A DNA stretch of 64,000 nucleotides from Pseudorhodoferax aquiterrae (GTDB lineage: Bacteria > Pseudomonadota > Gammaproteobacteria > Burkholderiales > Burkholderiaceae_C), in contig NZ_BMYK01000007.1 in NCBI RefSeq assembly GCF_014652235.1, positions 124,001-188,000 of the forward strand, given 5' to 3'. Below, piece by piece: positions 44,029 through 53,567 of this stretch (position 1 is the first letter of the stretch; each line of letters starts with the position of its first letter). The notes under the pieces were generated by a model. That model was not told the origin of the DNA. It did not search any database and worked only from the letters and a program-made list of their open reading frames with translations. The position numbers and the translations under genes were made by a program.

Positions 44029-45216
44029 TCAGTCCGCGCCCAACCCGACCGGGTTGGGGCGGCGCTTTTCCACCGCATGCCGCGCCAGTGCGGCGCTGCG
44101 GAAGATGCCGTGGGCGAACTTGCCGTAGGGCAGGGTGGCGAACAAGGCCATCACCGCGCCCAGGTGCAGGCACAGCACCGCGGGCATGGCGGCGCTGCCG
44201 CGCGCCCACCACAAGGCGAGGCCGCTGGTGGCGGTCAGGAACAGCAGCGCGATGAAGCCCAGGTCCATGGGCTTTTGCGCCGCATCGCCGTGCGCAGGAT
44301 CGCGCCGCAGGTTCAGCCAAGCCAGGCCGGCCGTGCCCAGCGCGAGCGCCACGCCCCCCACGCCGCCGAGCAGCTTGGGCAGGCTGGGCAGCTCGTAGGG
44401 CGCGGCCCAGCCGAAGGCGTAGTGGTAGAGCGTGGCCACCGCGGTCGCCGCGAAGCACAGCAGGAAGCCGTAGAAGCTCAGGTGGTGGCAGCGCCTGCGC
44501 CACAGCGTGAACGCATCGTCGGCGTTGTTACAGCCCTGGCCGTGGCCGCCGTCCAGGTACTTCAGCCGCAGCACGTCGTGCGTGGCCTCGGCGGCGGCCG
44601 GCGCGTCCAGTGCGGCGCCGCTGGTCACTGGCGTGATCTCGCGCCAGAAGCGCCGCACGCCCATGGCCAGCGCCAGCACGGCGAACCCGAACACCGGCGC
44701 GAACAGCCCGACCATGAGGTTGTGCGGGAACAGGTCGTAGAAGCTGCCGCCGGCCGGCACCACCGCCCGCAGGCCGCCGCGCAGCGCCACCGCCAGCGCG
44801 AGGAACAGCGCGAGCGCCGCGGCCAATGCGAGGCACAGCACGAGGCCGTTGCGCTGGTACAGCCGGCCCAGCGCCGGCGGCCAGGCGTAGTCCTGGTAGG
44901 TCTGGCCGCGCACGCGCGCCATGGCCTGCGGGATGTTGACGGCGAATTCGTGCGGCGGTGCGTACTGGCAGGCGTGCAGGCAGGCGCCGCAGTTGTGGCA
45001 CAGGTTGGCCAGGAAGTGCACGTCGGCCGTGGGGAACTCCAGCCGGCGCGTCATCGCGGGGAACACGGCGCAAAAGCCCTCGCAGTAGCGGCAGGCGTTG
45101 CAGATGTGCAGCTGGCGCGCCACCTCGGCCTCGGCCGGGGTGGCCAGGCGCAGGCCGGCGGTGGGGCCGGTGGCCAGGTCACTGGCCTCGCGGATCAGGT
45201 GGTCAAGCGTGGACAT
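44029..45216 (-). CDS. tcuB: Tricarballylate utilisation membrane protein TcuB (CitB type)
   Basis: 395 residues. Two [4Fe-4S] motifs lie near the N-terminus ([17 protein letters not shown] and [14 protein letters not shown]), followed by about six membrane helices. TcuB re-oxidises the TcuA flavin and passes electrons to the quinone pool. The start at 45216 lies inside the 3' end of tcuA (14-bp overlap), the usual tcuAB arrangement. A conserved His-rich segment, [16 protein letters not shown], may take part in electron transfer. Confidence 0.92.
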   Translation of the reverse strand: MSTLDHLIREASDLATGPTAGLRLATPAEAEVARQLHICNACRYCEGFCAVFPAMTRRLEFPTADVHFLANLCHNCGACLHACQYAPPHEFAVNIPQAMARVRGQTYQDYAWPPALGRLYQRNGLVLCLALAAALALFLALAVALRGGLRAVVPAGGSFYDLFPHNLMVGLFAPVFGFAVLALAMGVRRFWREITPVTSGAALDAPAAAEATHDVLRLKYLDGGHGQGCNNADDAFTLWRRRCHHLSFYGFLLCFAATAVATLYHYAFGWAAPYELPSLPKLLGGVGGVALALGTAGLAWLNLRRDPAHGDAAQKPMDLGFIALLFLTATSGLALWWARGSAAMPAVLCLHLGAVMALFATLPYGKFAHGIFRSAALARHAVEKRRPNPVGLGAD

Positions 45217-46666
45217 GGCGATTTCCTTGCGTGGCAGCCTGCTCGGCCTCGATCAGTGCGCCCAGCGTGCCGGGCGCGCGGCCGGCCGCGGCGCGGGCGG
45301 CATTGGCCCCGGCGATGCGGCCGAAGGCCGTGCCGATGCTCATGCCCACGCCGGCCGTGTAGCCCTTGCCGAGCACGTTGCCGGCCATCATTTCGCCGGC
45401 CACGAACAGGTTGGGGCTGGCCGCGCCGGCGAAGCGCGCGGCGGCCGTGTCGTCGGTTTTCAGGCCCAGGTAGGTGAAGGTCACGCCGGGCTTGAGCGCG
45501 TAGCCGTAAAAGGGCGGCCGCGCGATGGGCCGCGCCCAGTGCGTCTTGGCCGGTGCCAGGCCTTCGGTGCGGCAGTCGTCCAGCACGGTGTGGTCGAAGC
45601 GGCCGGGGCGGCAGGCGGCGTTGTAGTCCTGCAGGGTCTGCACGAAGCGCAGCACGGGCAGGCCCAGCTGCTCTGCCAGCGCCGGCAGCGTGTCGGCCTG
45701 CACGCCCGGGAACACCGGCGGCATGAAGCGGCCGATGGCCTGGCTGTCGATGATGGACCAGCCGATCTGACCGGGCTGCTGCGCCACGAGACGGCCCCAG
45801 ATGGCATAGCGCTTGGGCCAGAAGTCCTCGCCCTCGTCGTAGAAGCGCTCGCCCTCGCGGTTGACCACCACGCCGAGCGACACGCAGTCGATGCGTGTGC
45901 AGATGCCGCCGTCGTACAGCGGCGCGCGCGCGTCGATGGCCACCATGTGGGCCTGGGTGGGGTCGCCCGTGCGCTCGGCGCCGTGCACGTCCAGCAGCTC
46001 GCGCAAGACAACGCCCTGGTTGAAGCGCGTGCCGCGGATCAGGAAGTTCTCGGCCGGGCGCTCGCCGCGCGCGTTGACGCCCCAGGCCTCGCCCAGCCAG
46101 GCGCGGTTGGACTCGAAGCCGCCCGCCGCCACCACGCAGGTGCGCGCCGTGATGCGCTCACCCGCGCAGTGCGCGGCGACGAAGCGGCCGCCAGCCATCT
46201 CGATGCGCTCGACCGGCGCTTCGTAGCGCACGCGCACGCCCAGGGCTTCGGCGCTGCGGTAGTAGGCGTTGACCAGCGCCTTGCCGCCGCCCATGAAAAA
46301 GGCGTTGGTGCGCGCCACGTGCAGCGCGCCGGACAGCGGCGGCTGGAAGTGCACGCCATGGCGGCGCATCCAGGGCCGGCAGCCGGCCGAATGGCGGATC
46401 ACGAGCCGGGCCAGCGCCTCGTCGGTGAGGCCGCCCGTGACCTTGAGCAGGTCCTGCCAGAACTCCTCTTCGGGATAGGCCTCGACCAGCACGTCCTGCG
46501 GCGCATCGTGCATGCAGCGCAGGTTGCGCGTGTGGCTGGAGTTGCCGCCGCGCCAGGCGCGTGGCGCGGCCTCCAGCAGCAGCACGCTGGCACCGGCCTC
46601 GCGTGCCATGAGCGCCGCGCACAGCGCCGCGTTGCCGCCGCCGATGACGAGCACATCGGGTTCCAT
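45203..46666 (-). CDS. tcuA: FAD-dependent tricarballylate dehydrogenase TcuA
   Basis: 487 residues; the ATG at 46666 has AGGAGG 10 nt upstream. The FAD-binding motif is [20 protein letters not shown] at the extreme N-terminus. The C-terminal [18 protein letters not shown] and the segment GKGYTAG fit the fumarate-reductase/succinate-dehydrogenase flavoprotein superfamily, TcuA branch. It oxidises tricarballylate to cis-aconitate, which can enter the citrate cycle. It is the first gene of tcuA-tcuB-bug, with the PrpF-Bug fusion beyond. Confidence 0.92.
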   Translation of the reverse strand: MEPDVLVIGGGNAALCAALMAREAGASVLLLEAAPRAWRGGNSSHTRNLRCMHDAPQDVLVEAYPEEEFWQDLLKVTGGLTDEALARLVIRHSAGCRPWMRRHGVHFQPPLSGALHVARTNAFFMGGGKALVNAYYRSAEALGVRVRYEAPVERIEMAGGRFVAAHCAGERITARTCVVAAGGFESNRAWLGEAWGVNARGERPAENFLIRGTRFNQGVVLRELLDVHGAERTGDPTQAHMVAIDARAPLYDGGICTRIDCVSLGVVVNREGERFYDEGEDFWPKRYAIWGRLVAQQPGQIGWSIIDSQAIGRFMPPVFPGVQADTLPALAEQLGLPVLRFVQTLQDYNAACRPGRFDHTVLDDCRTEGLAPAKTHWARPIARPPFYGYALKPGVTFTYLGLKTDDTAAARFAGAASPNLFVAGEMMAGNVLGKGYTAGVGMSIGTAFGRIAGANAARAAAGRAPGTLGALIEAEQAATQGNRHVHA

Positions 46667-46922
46667 CTGGTTCTTGCCTCCTGGGGTAGGTGCGGGCGGG
46701 CAGGGCCGGCCGGTGCAGGAGACTGTAGGAAGCCGCGGCCCGCGCGTGCAGGCGCGGCGAGGGATGGGGGTATCACGGGATGTGATGACGCGAGTGCGCC
46801 CAGACGTGGACCTGCACAGAATTCCGGCCAGGCTGTCACAGGACGTTGCGCTCGCGCGTCTAGTGGTCGACGGGCTGGCATGGTGCCGACCCGCCAACTA
46901 CTTGAAGAAGGACTGCGACAAC

Positions 46923-47378
46923 ATGAAACGCGCGAACTGGTTTGCTGTGTCCCCCGAAGGTGCCAAGGCCGTTGGAGGGCTGCATCATTTCGTCACCACG
47001 GGAACGGCGCTGCCGTCCCGTCTGGTCCACCTGGTGTTCCTGCGGGTGTCCCAGATCAACGGCTGCGCCCACTGCATCGACATCCACACGCGCGATCTGC
47101 TGCAGGAAGGCATGGCCATCGACACGGTCGTGCTGGTGCCGGTCTGGCACGAAGCGGCCTACCTGTTCTCGGAGCAGGAGCGCGCTGCGCTGGCCTGGGC
47201 CGAGGAGGTGACCCGCGTGAGCGAAACGCACGCGTCCGACGCGGCCTACGCGGCGGCGGCAGCGGTGTTCTCGGAAAAGGACCTGGTGGACCTCACGCTG
47301 ACCATCGCGGCCATGAACGCCATCAACCGCCTGGGGGTCAGCTTCCGCCTCAAGCCGCGCGCCAGAGCCGAGGCTTGA
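46923..47378 (+). CDS. Carboxymuconolactone decarboxylase/AhpD-family protein
   Basis: 151 residues, with GAAGGA upstream of the ATG at 46923. The AhpD core with its redox CxxC and proton-relay His is seen as NGCAHCIDIHTRDL. FSEKDLVDLTLTIAAMNAINR is typical of the peroxidase-like branch. Such proteins reduce peroxides or disulfides using lipoylated partners. The gene is alone, divergent from tcuA (256 bp between starts) and convergent with a LysR gene 15 bp away. No direct link with the neighbouring acid catabolism is visible. Confidence 0.9.
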   Translation: MKRANWFAVSPEGAKAVGGLHHFVTTGTALPSRLVHLVFLRVSQINGCAHCIDIHTRDLLQEGMAIDTVVLVPVWHEAAYLFSEQERAALAWAEEVTRVSETHASDAAYAAAAAVFSEKDLVDLTLTIAAMNAINRLGVSFRLKPRARAEA

Positions 47379-47393
47379 GCCGTCGGAGTCGAT

Positions 47394-48359
47394 TCATTCA
47401 CCGTGGACGATGCCCACACCCTGCCAGCGTCCGCTGTCCGCCAACTGGCGCACGCAGTCGCGCACCACGTTGCGCGCCGCCAGGCAGGCTGGCGGCAGCG
47501 CGTCGTCGGCGCGGCTGCACAGCAGGTTCACGCGGCGCGCAGTCGGGTCGTCCAGGCGCGCCGTGCGAAAGCGCTGCAGCGCGTCCGGGTAGCGGCCCAG
47601 TGCAGCCCAGGGCTGCACCGTGGAGCCCAGGCCGGCATCCACCGCCGCCATCACCATGGCCAGCGAATCGACCTCCAGCGCGATGGTGGGTGCGATGCCG
47701 GCGCGCGCGAAGGCCGCGTCCAGCGTGCTGCGCAGACCGTGCGGGCCGGTCGGCAGGATCAGCGGCTCGCCGCGCAGGGCTTGCGTTGCAAGCGTGTCTG
47801 GCAGAGGGGCGGACGCGCTGCCGCGCACCAGGAACAGCTCTTCCTCGACCAGCGGCTGCACCTGCCAGCGGCGCCCCGCGCTCCCGGCTGGCTGGCGCAG
47901 CTCCAGCAGATCCGGCCGGTGGCCGAACAGCACGGCCAGGTCCAGCTCCTGGGCACGCAGCATGGACGCCAGATGGCCCGACATGCCTTCGACCATGTGC
48001 AGCCGCACGTCCGGATAGCGTGTGCGCATGGCCTGCATGAGCGGCAGGCCCAGCATGGCCGAAGTGGTCGGTGCCAGGCCGATGCTCACGCTGCCCGCCA
48101 GCCGTGCCTGCTGCGCGGCGCGCGCGGCCTGTTCGGCATGGCGCAGCGTGAGCCGCGCCTCGCGCAGGAACGCCAGGCCTGCCTCCGTGGGGGAGACGCC
48201 CTGCGGCGTGCGCTGCAGCAGCCGCGTGGCCAGCTCACCCTCCAGCCGGCTGACCTGCTGGCTCAGCGCGGACTGGACCATGTCGAGCTCCAGCGCGGCG
48301 CGGCTCATCGACCCCGATTCCACGATCTGGACGAAGTAACGCAGCTGGCGCAGTTCCAT
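47394..48359 (-). CDS. LysR-family transcriptional regulator (Nac/Cbl-like branch)
   Basis: 321 residues. The winged helix is MELRQLRYFVQIVESGSMSR and SALSQQVSRLEGELATRLLQR. The effector domain begins with GSVSIGLAPTTSAMLGLPLM. This subtype (MELRQLRYFV) often controls uptake and catabolism of organic acids in Burkholderiales. It starts 28 nt after the porin stop on the same strand, so it may be the third gene of a Bug-porin-LysR transcript, or have its own weak promoter. It could control the nearby tcu genes. Confidence 0.9.
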   Translation of the reverse strand: MELRQLRYFVQIVESGSMSRAALELDMVQSALSQQVSRLEGELATRLLQRTPQGVSPTEAGLAFLREARLTLRHAEQAARAAQQARLAGSVSIGLAPTTSAMLGLPLMQAMRTRYPDVRLHMVEGMSGHLASMLRAQELDLAVLFGHRPDLLELRQPAGSAGRRWQVQPLVEEELFLVRGSASAPLPDTLATQALRGEPLILPTGPHGLRSTLDAAFARAGIAPTIALEVDSLAMVMAAVDAGLGSTVQPWAALGRYPDALQRFRTARLDDPTARRVNLLCSRADDALPPACLAARNVVRDCVRQLADSGRWQGVGIVHGE

Positions 48360-48387
48360 GCCTGGATTCTGGCAGCCGCCTGGATGC

Positions 48388-49491
48388 TCAGAAGCTGTGG
48401 CGAACCCCCAGGCTGACGCCCGTGGCCTTGGGCTTGTTGGCCGCGCCCTGGAAGCCGCCGTGCCAGCGCGTGTGGTCGACCTCGGCGTAGACCACGCTGC
48501 GCCGCGAGAGCGTGTACTCCGCGAAGCCCACGGTGCGGCCATAGCCGTCGTCGGCGCGTGCGCTGCGCGCGCGGTCCACGCGGTAGTGGGCCAGCGTCAG
48601 CGCCACCAGTGCGCCCGCCGGCACCGTGGCGCCCAGGCCCAGCGTGCGCAGGGTGGTGCGCGCCGTGGCGCCGGTCTCCGCGTGGCTGCGGCCGAAGATG
48701 CCGGCCAGGCGCGTTCCGCCCGCCAGGGTGTAGGCCGCGCCGAGCACGCTGGCCCGCAGGCCCAGCGTGTCGTCGTTGTTGCGAAAGCGCTGGTGCGCCG
48801 CCGACAGCTGCAAGGGACCGTGCTTGTAGCCCAGCGCCAGGCCCGTGGAATCGGAGGCGCCGCTGTTGCCGGCGACCTCGCCGAAGCTGTGCATGGCGCG
48901 CAGGTTGACGCCGGCGACATCGCCCGTGTACTTGACGCTGTTGTTGAGCCGGTACGACGCCGTGGCCGAGCCGCTCGCGCCGAAGCCCACGCCGAGCTGG
49001 TGCTGGCTCAGCGCCGCGACGTTGACGCTGGGGTTGAAGCTCGCCAGGCGCATGCCCAGCGGGTCGATCGGCGAGATCGCGTCGGCCAGCAGGCTGGTCT
49101 GCCGACCCATGCTCACCAGGCCCCAGCGGCTGCCCAGGCCCACCCAGGACTGGCGGTCGAAGTACATGCTGGAGCTGATGGGCGCGCCGGTCCTGGCGTT
49201 GATGCCCGATTCGAGCTGGGCCTGGGCGCTGAAGCCGTCGCCCAGGTCCTCCTGCACGCGCAGGCCCCAGCGGCTGGTGTTGTTGACGCCGCTGGACATG
49301 ACGGTGGCCGAAGTGGCGCTGGGCGCGAACTCGTCGAGTCCGCTGGCCCGGCGCATGGCGAGGTCGACGATGCCGTAGAGCCGCACGCTGCTCTGGGCCT
49401 GGGCGCCTTCGGGCGCCACGGCGCACAGCGTGGCCAGGGCTGCGGTCGCGGTGGAAATGTGGCGCATCGGGTGCTTGCTTCGCTGCCGCAT
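48388..49491 (-). CDS. Gram-negative porin (Omp32/OmpC-like, Burkholderiales type)
   Basis: 367 residues with a signal peptide (about 1-32, ending AQA). The mature start SSVRLYGIVDLAMRRASG, the strand NTSRWGLRVQEDLGDGFSAQ and the terminal GVSLGVRHSF with a final Phe are those of 16-strand betaproteobacterial porins. Loop 3 residues such as GLVSMGRQTSLLADAI are visible. It would admit small, probably anionic, solutes. It lies 4 nt after the Bug gene stop at 49496, suggesting joint expression of outer-membrane pore and periplasmic receptor for the same acid. Confidence 0.93.
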   Translation of the reverse strand: MRQRSKHPMRHISTATAALATLCAVAPEGAQAQSSVRLYGIVDLAMRRASGLDEFAPSATSATVMSSGVNNTSRWGLRVQEDLGDGFSAQAQLESGINARTGAPISSSMYFDRQSWVGLGSRWGLVSMGRQTSLLADAISPIDPLGMRLASFNPSVNVAALSQHQLGVGFGASGSATASYRLNNSVKYTGDVAGVNLRAMHSFGEVAGNSGASDSTGLALGYKHGPLQLSAAHQRFRNNDDTLGLRASVLGAAYTLAGGTRLAGIFGRSHAETGATARTTLRTLGLGATVPAGALVALTLAHYRVDRARSARADDGYGRTVGFAEYTLSRRSVVYAEVDHTRWHGGFQGAANKPKATGVSLGVRHSF

Positions 49492-49495
49492 GCGA

Positions 49496-50473
49496 TCAGT
49501 CCGCCTTGAGCCTGGCGGCCTGCACCACCTGCTTCCACTTGACCTGCTCGTTCGCCATGAAGCTGCGCATCTGCTCCAGGCCCATGGTCTCGACCTCCGC
49601 CCCGTGGTCCTCCAGCCGCTTGGCGACCGCCTTGTCGGCCAGCACCTCGTTGATCACCTTGTTGAGCTGCTCGAGCACGGGCCTGGGCGTCTTGGCCGGG
49701 GCGAAGATCGCATACCACTGCGAGACGTCCACATCGGCGATGCCTTGCTCCTTGAGCGTGGGCACGTCGGGCAGCAGCTCCGAGCGCTTGCTTCCGGCCA
49801 CGCCCATGGCCTTGAGCTTGCCGCTTTTCACGTAGGGGATGGCCGTGAACAGGCTGGGGAACATCACCTCGGTCTGGCCGCCGATGGTGTCGGTCACGGC
49901 CGGCGCGGAGCCCTTGTAGGGCACGTGCAGCAGGTCCACGCCCGTGGACAGCTTGAACATCTCCGCCGCGAAGTGCGGCGCCGTGCCGTTGCCGGCCGAG
50001 GCATAGCTCAGCGGCGACTTGCTGGCCTTGACGAGCGCCACGAGTTCCTTGGCGCTGTTGGCCTTGACCTTGGGGTTGGCCACCATCAGCGTGGCCGAGG
50101 ACCCGACCATGGCGACGGGCTCGAAGTCCTTGACGGGGTCGTAGCGCAGCTTCTGCAGCGCCGGGTTCATCGCATGCGTGGCGATGTAGCCCAGCATCAG
50201 CGTGTAGCCGTCGGCCGGGGCGCGCATCACGGCCTCGCTGGCGATGGCGCCGTTGGCGCCGGCCTTGTTGTCCACGATGACGGGCTGCTTGAGCACCTGC
50301 GACATGGCCTGCCCGATGGTGCGCGCCATGGCATCGTTGGCGCCGCCGGCGGCCGTGGGCACGACGATGGTGATGGCCTTGTCGGGATAGGCGGCCAGCG
50401 CCGCGGCGCTGGCCAAGGCCGCCGCGATGGCGATGGCCGCGGTGCTGGCCAGGCGCTTGGGGTTGAACTGCAT
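49496..50473 (-). CDS. Bug/TctC-type tripartite tricarboxylate receptor
   Basis: 325 residues with a signal peptide ending ALAA. The Bug motif is YPDKAITIVVPTAAGGANDA. The segments GYIATHAMNPALQKLRYDP and ASAGNGTAPHFAAEMFK are nearly shared with the Bug half of the fusion at 40922-42937, so the two are close paralogues. The ligand is unknown but should be an organic acid. The gene diverges from the LysR gene at 50605, with an operator-like motif between, and is followed by a porin. Confidence 0.93.
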   Translation of the reverse strand: MQFNPKRLASTAAIAIAAALASAAALAAYPDKAITIVVPTAAGGANDAMARTIGQAMSQVLKQPVIVDNKAGANGAIASEAVMRAPADGYTLMLGYIATHAMNPALQKLRYDPVKDFEPVAMVGSSATLMVANPKVKANSAKELVALVKASKSPLSYASAGNGTAPHFAAEMFKLSTGVDLLHVPYKGSAPAVTDTIGGQTEVMFPSLFTAIPYVKSGKLKAMGVAGSKRSELLPDVPTLKEQGIADVDVSQWYAIFAPAKTPRPVLEQLNKVINEVLADKAVAKRLEDHGAEVETMGLEQMRSFMANEQVKWKQVVQAARLKAD

Positions 50474-50542
50474 TTGTCTGCTCCGGTGGATTGGGATGGT
50501 TGTCGTCGAACCGGTGCAATGGTCGGCGTGGCGAAGCTTTCT

Positions 50543-50574
50543 GTGAATTGCATCTTTGCGAACGATTGATGCAC
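50543..50574. promoter_or_regulatory. Operator-like motif, site 2 (Bug/LysR divergent region)
   Basis: GTGAATTGCATC and GAACGATTGATGCAC lie between the divergent Bug and LysR starts. TGCATC (50549-50554) and GATGCA (50568-50573) form an inverted repeat with 13 nt between, and T-N11-A spacing is also present. It shares 19 of 25 core bases with the site at 55701 and its first 11 bases exactly with the site at 42967. It is the natural autoregulatory position for the LysR protein at 50605. Confidence 0.65.
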
Positions 50575-50604
50575 ACTACCTATCAACGCAAGCGCAGCAT
50601 CCCC

Positions 50605-51543
50605 ATGGCCATCAACTTCAATCTCAACGACCTGCAGGCCTTTCGCACGGTGGCGGAGTTGTCGAGTTTCCGCAAGGCGGCCGAGGCGCTGCACGTGTCG
50701 CAGCCGGCGTTCAGCCGCCGCATCGAGAAGCTGGAGGAGGCGCTGGGCGTCAAGCTGCTCGAGCGCACCACGCGCAAGGTCAGCCTCACGGCCGTGGGCC
50801 GCGAGTTCGACCGCAAGGTGCAGCAGCTGCTGGACGACCTGGACAGCACGCTGCTGGGCATCCGCGGCGTGGCCGGAACGCGCATGGGCGAGGTGACCAT
50901 CGCCTGCGTGCCATCCACGGTCTATTACTACCTGTCGCAGGTGGTGTCACGCTACCGCGAGCGCTACCCCAAGATCCGCGTCAAGGTGTTCGACGCGGGC
51001 GCCAACGACGTGCTGGCGGCGGTGGCGCGCAGCGAGGCCGACTTCGGGCTGAACTTCATCGGCAGCCAGGAGCCCGACATCGAGTTCACCCCGCTGCTGG
51101 AGGAGCGTTTCGTGGCGGCCTGCCGGCGCGACCATCCGCTGGCGAAGAAGCGCAAGGTGGGCTGGGCCGAACTGGGCCAGCACGACTTCATTTCCGTCAG
51201 CAAGAGCTCGGGCAACCGGCTGCTGCTGGACCAGGCGCTGGCCGGCCTGCCGGGGCGGCCGGAGGCCGTCTACGAAGCCCAGCACGTGACGACCATGCTA
51301 GGCCTGGTGGAAGCGGGGCTGGGGGTGGCGGCCGTGCCCTCGCTGGCCATGCCGGGCGCCGACCATCCGCTCCTGGTCAGCGTGCCGCTGGTGGACCCGG
51401 TGGTCACGCGCAAGGTGGGCCTGATCCGCCGCAAGGGCCGGCCGCTGGCGCCAGCGGCGCAGCAGATCTACGAATTCTTCCTGGAGATGAAGGGCAGGCG
51501 GCGCGGTGCGGCGGGCAGGACGGCGGCGGCACACCTGGAGTGA
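50605..51543 (+). CDS. LysR-family transcriptional regulator
   Basis: 312 residues from the ATG at 50605, chosen because MAINFNLNDLQAFRTVAELS is a normal LysR beginning. An upstream ATG at 50569 falls within the operator motif. The helix-turn-helix is FRKAAEALHVSQPAFSRRIE. The effector domain starts GEVTIACVPSTVYYYLSQVV. By position it should control the divergent Bug-porin operon, and the shared motif suggests that it also controls the PrpF-Bug and the MaoC/CoA-transferase/lyase genes. The effector is unknown. Confidence 0.9.
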   Translation: MAINFNLNDLQAFRTVAELSSFRKAAEALHVSQPAFSRRIEKLEEALGVKLLERTTRKVSLTAVGREFDRKVQQLLDDLDSTLLGIRGVAGTRMGEVTIACVPSTVYYYLSQVVSRYRERYPKIRVKVFDAGANDVLAAVARSEADFGLNFIGSQEPDIEFTPLLEERFVAACRRDHPLAKKRKVGWAELGQHDFISVSKSSGNRLLLDQALAGLPGRPEAVYEAQHVTTMLGLVEAGLGVAAVPSLAMPGADHPLLVSVPLVDPVVTRKVGLIRRKGRPLAPAAQQIYEFFLEMKGRRRGAAGRTAAAHLE

Positions 51544-51558
51544 TGCACACTGCGACGC

Positions 51559-52188
51559 ATGCGCAACTTCTTCGAAAGCCCCTTCAAAGGCAGGCTGCTC
51601 AGCGAGCAGGTGACCAACCCCAACATCCAGGTCGGACGGTTCAGCTATTACTCGGGCTACTACCACGGGCACGGCTTCGACGATTGCGCGCGCTACCTGC
51701 TGCCGGACCGCGACGACGTCGACAAGCTGATCATCGGCAGCTTCTGCTCGATCGGTTCGGGTGCCGCGTTCATCATGGCGGGCAACCAGGGGCATCGCGC
51801 GGACTGGGCATCGTCCTACCCGTTCTTCTACATGCAGCAGGAGCCCGCTTTCGCCGCTGCGCAGGATGCGTTCGTTCCGGCCGGAGACACCGTGATCGGG
51901 CACGACGTCTGGATCGGCAGCGAGGCGATGGTCCTGCCGGGTGTTTCCATCGGCCACGGTGCAGTCATCGGCAGCCGCGCGGTGGTCACGCGGGACGTGG
52001 AGCCCTATGCCATCGTCGCAGGAAACCCGGCCCGGGAGATCCGCAAGCGTTTCCCGCCGGACCAGGTGGCGATGCTGCTCGAGATGCAGTGGTGGGATTG
52101 GCCTCTGGCAGCCATCCAGGCGGCCATGCCCTTGATCTGCTCTGGCGACATCGCGGGCCTGCACCGGCACTGGCGCTCCGCGCGCTGA
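51559..52188 (+). CDS. catB: Type B chloramphenicol O-acetyltransferase (CatB, xenobiotic acyltransferase)
   Basis: 209 residues, the normal CatB length. The start [20 protein letters not shown] and the segments [19 protein letters not shown] and [20 protein letters not shown], the last with the catalytic His, are strongly CatB-like. Left-handed beta-helix hexapeptides follow ([20 protein letters not shown]). CatB uses acetyl-CoA to acetylate and inactivate chloramphenicol. The gene is 15 bp after the LysR stop and convergent with the lyase gene. It is slightly less GC-rich than its neighbours, and no integron attC or transposon end is visible beside it. Confidence 0.92.
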   Translation: MRNFFESPFKGRLLSEQVTNPNIQVGRFSYYSGYYHGHGFDDCARYLLPDRDDVDKLIIGSFCSIGSGAAFIMAGNQGHRADWASSYPFFYMQQEPAFAAAQDAFVPAGDTVIGHDVWIGSEAMVLPGVSIGHGAVIGSRAVVTRDVEPYAIVAGNPAREIRKRFPPDQVAMLLEMQWWDWPLAAIQAAMPLICSGDIAGLHRHWRSAR

Positions 52189-52198
52189 GCGCGAGCTG

Positions 52199-53545
52199 CT
52201 ACGCCCGCGCCGCCAGCACCCGGTCCACCATCACGCCGGCCTGGCCCAGGTGGTTGGCGGGCTCGCACATGGCCTCCAGCTGCGCACGCGTGACGTGCCG
52301 GGTGATCTCCGGGTGCACGGCCAGGATCTCGATCAGCGGCCGGTCCTTGGCGATGGCCTCGCGGCACAGGTCGTACACGAGGTCGTGGGCGTACTCGCGG
52401 CCGATGTAGGGCCCCAGGCCCATCATCACGGCCTCGGACATCACGAGGCCGTTGGTCAGCGCGATGTTGGCGCGCATGCGGCCTGCGTCCACTTCCAGGC
52501 CCTTCAGGATGAACTTGGTCTGCTTGAGTGCGCCCGACATCAGGCAGAAGATCTCGGGCAGCGACACCCATTCGATCTCCCAGGGGCCGGTGGAGCGCTC
52601 GTGGTCGGCCACCATCGCGTCCATGAGCGCAGCGGCGTGCTGGCGCGCCACCGAGATGTTGGCGTGGATGTACAGGCAGGAGATGGGGTTGCGCTTTTGC
52701 GGCATGGTGGACGAGGAGCCGCGCCCGGGCGCGAAGGGCTCGAACACCTCGGCCACCTCGGTCTGCATCATGAGCTTGACGTCCATCGCGATCTTGCCCA
52801 GCGAGCCGCCCACCATGGCGAGGAAGGCGCCGACTTCGGCGATGGTGTCGCGCACTGTGTGCCAGGAGATCAGCGGCTGGGCCAGGCCCAGCTCCTGCAT
52901 CAGGCCGGCCTGGGTCTCCATCGCGCCCTTCTCGAGCGAGGACAGCGTGCCCGAGGCACCGCCGAACTCGCCCATCAGCACGCGGGGCTTGAGCTGCTGC
53001 AGCCGCTCGCGGTGGCGGTCGATGCCGGCCAGGATGCTGGCCATCTTGTAGCCGAAGGTGATGGGCGTGGCCTGCTGCAGGTTGGAGCGGCCGATGACGG
53101 GTGTGTCCCGGTACTTCGTGGCCAGCGCGGCCAGCGCCTCGCCGATCTCGTCCAGGTCCTGTTCGACCAGCGCCAGGCCCTCGCGGATCTGCAGCACCGC
53201 CGCGGTGTCGGTGATGTCTTGCGTGGTGGCGCCCCAGTGGCAGTACTCGCCGAGCTTGTCGCGGCAGTTGGCGTTGATCTGGTTCACCACCGCGATGATG
53301 GGGTAGCCGATCTGCTCGGTCTTGGCCTTGAGCTGGGCCCAGTCGATCTGCGAGAGTTCGCAGTTGCGCACGATCTCGTTGGCAGCCTCCTGCGGGATGA
53401 TGCCGAGCCGGCCCTGCACCTTGGCCAGCGCGCGTTCGATGTCCAGGTACTTGGCGGTGCGGTTCTCGTCGGACCAGACGGCGCGCATGCGCGCGTCGCT
53501 GAACATGTCGCCGAAGATGCGCGAATCGATGATGGTGGCTGCCAT
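52199..53545 (-). CDS. Fumarase/aspartase-superfamily lyase (PcaB/PurB-like)
   Basis: 448 residues. The superfamily signature is GSSTMPQKRNPISC. The second conserved region, LGEYCHWGATTQDITDTAAV, and the general fold suggest the 3-carboxy-muconate cycloisomerase/adenylosuccinate lyase branch. These enzymes eliminate from, or cyclise, a succinyl-type substrate to leave a fumarate unit. The true substrate is not known. It is the last of three genes (MaoC hydratase, CoA-transferase, lyase) that appear co-transcribed, with 22 bp to the gene before. Confidence 0.85.
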   Translation of the reverse strand: MAATIIDSRIFGDMFSDARMRAVWSDENRTAKYLDIERALAKVQGRLGIIPQEAANEIVRNCELSQIDWAQLKAKTEQIGYPIIAVVNQINANCRDKLGEYCHWGATTQDITDTAAVLQIREGLALVEQDLDEIGEALAALATKYRDTPVIGRSNLQQATPITFGYKMASILAGIDRHRERLQQLKPRVLMGEFGGASGTLSSLEKGAMETQAGLMQELGLAQPLISWHTVRDTIAEVGAFLAMVGGSLGKIAMDVKLMMQTEVAEVFEPFAPGRGSSSTMPQKRNPISCLYIHANISVARQHAAALMDAMVADHERSTGPWEIEWVSLPEIFCLMSGALKQTKFILKGLEVDAGRMRANIALTNGLVMSEAVMMGLGPYIGREYAHDLVYDLCREAIAKDRPLIEILAVHPEITRHVTRAQLEAMCEPANHLGQAGVMVDRVLAARA

Positions 53546-53567
53546 GGTGTGCTTTCGATGGAAGGGA

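Noticed and set aside
45098-48040. 980-codon + strand open frame opposite tcuA and tcuB
   Set aside because: Shadow of the GC-rich tcu genes: it contains no recognisable domain and crosses the real AhpD-family gene in a different frame.
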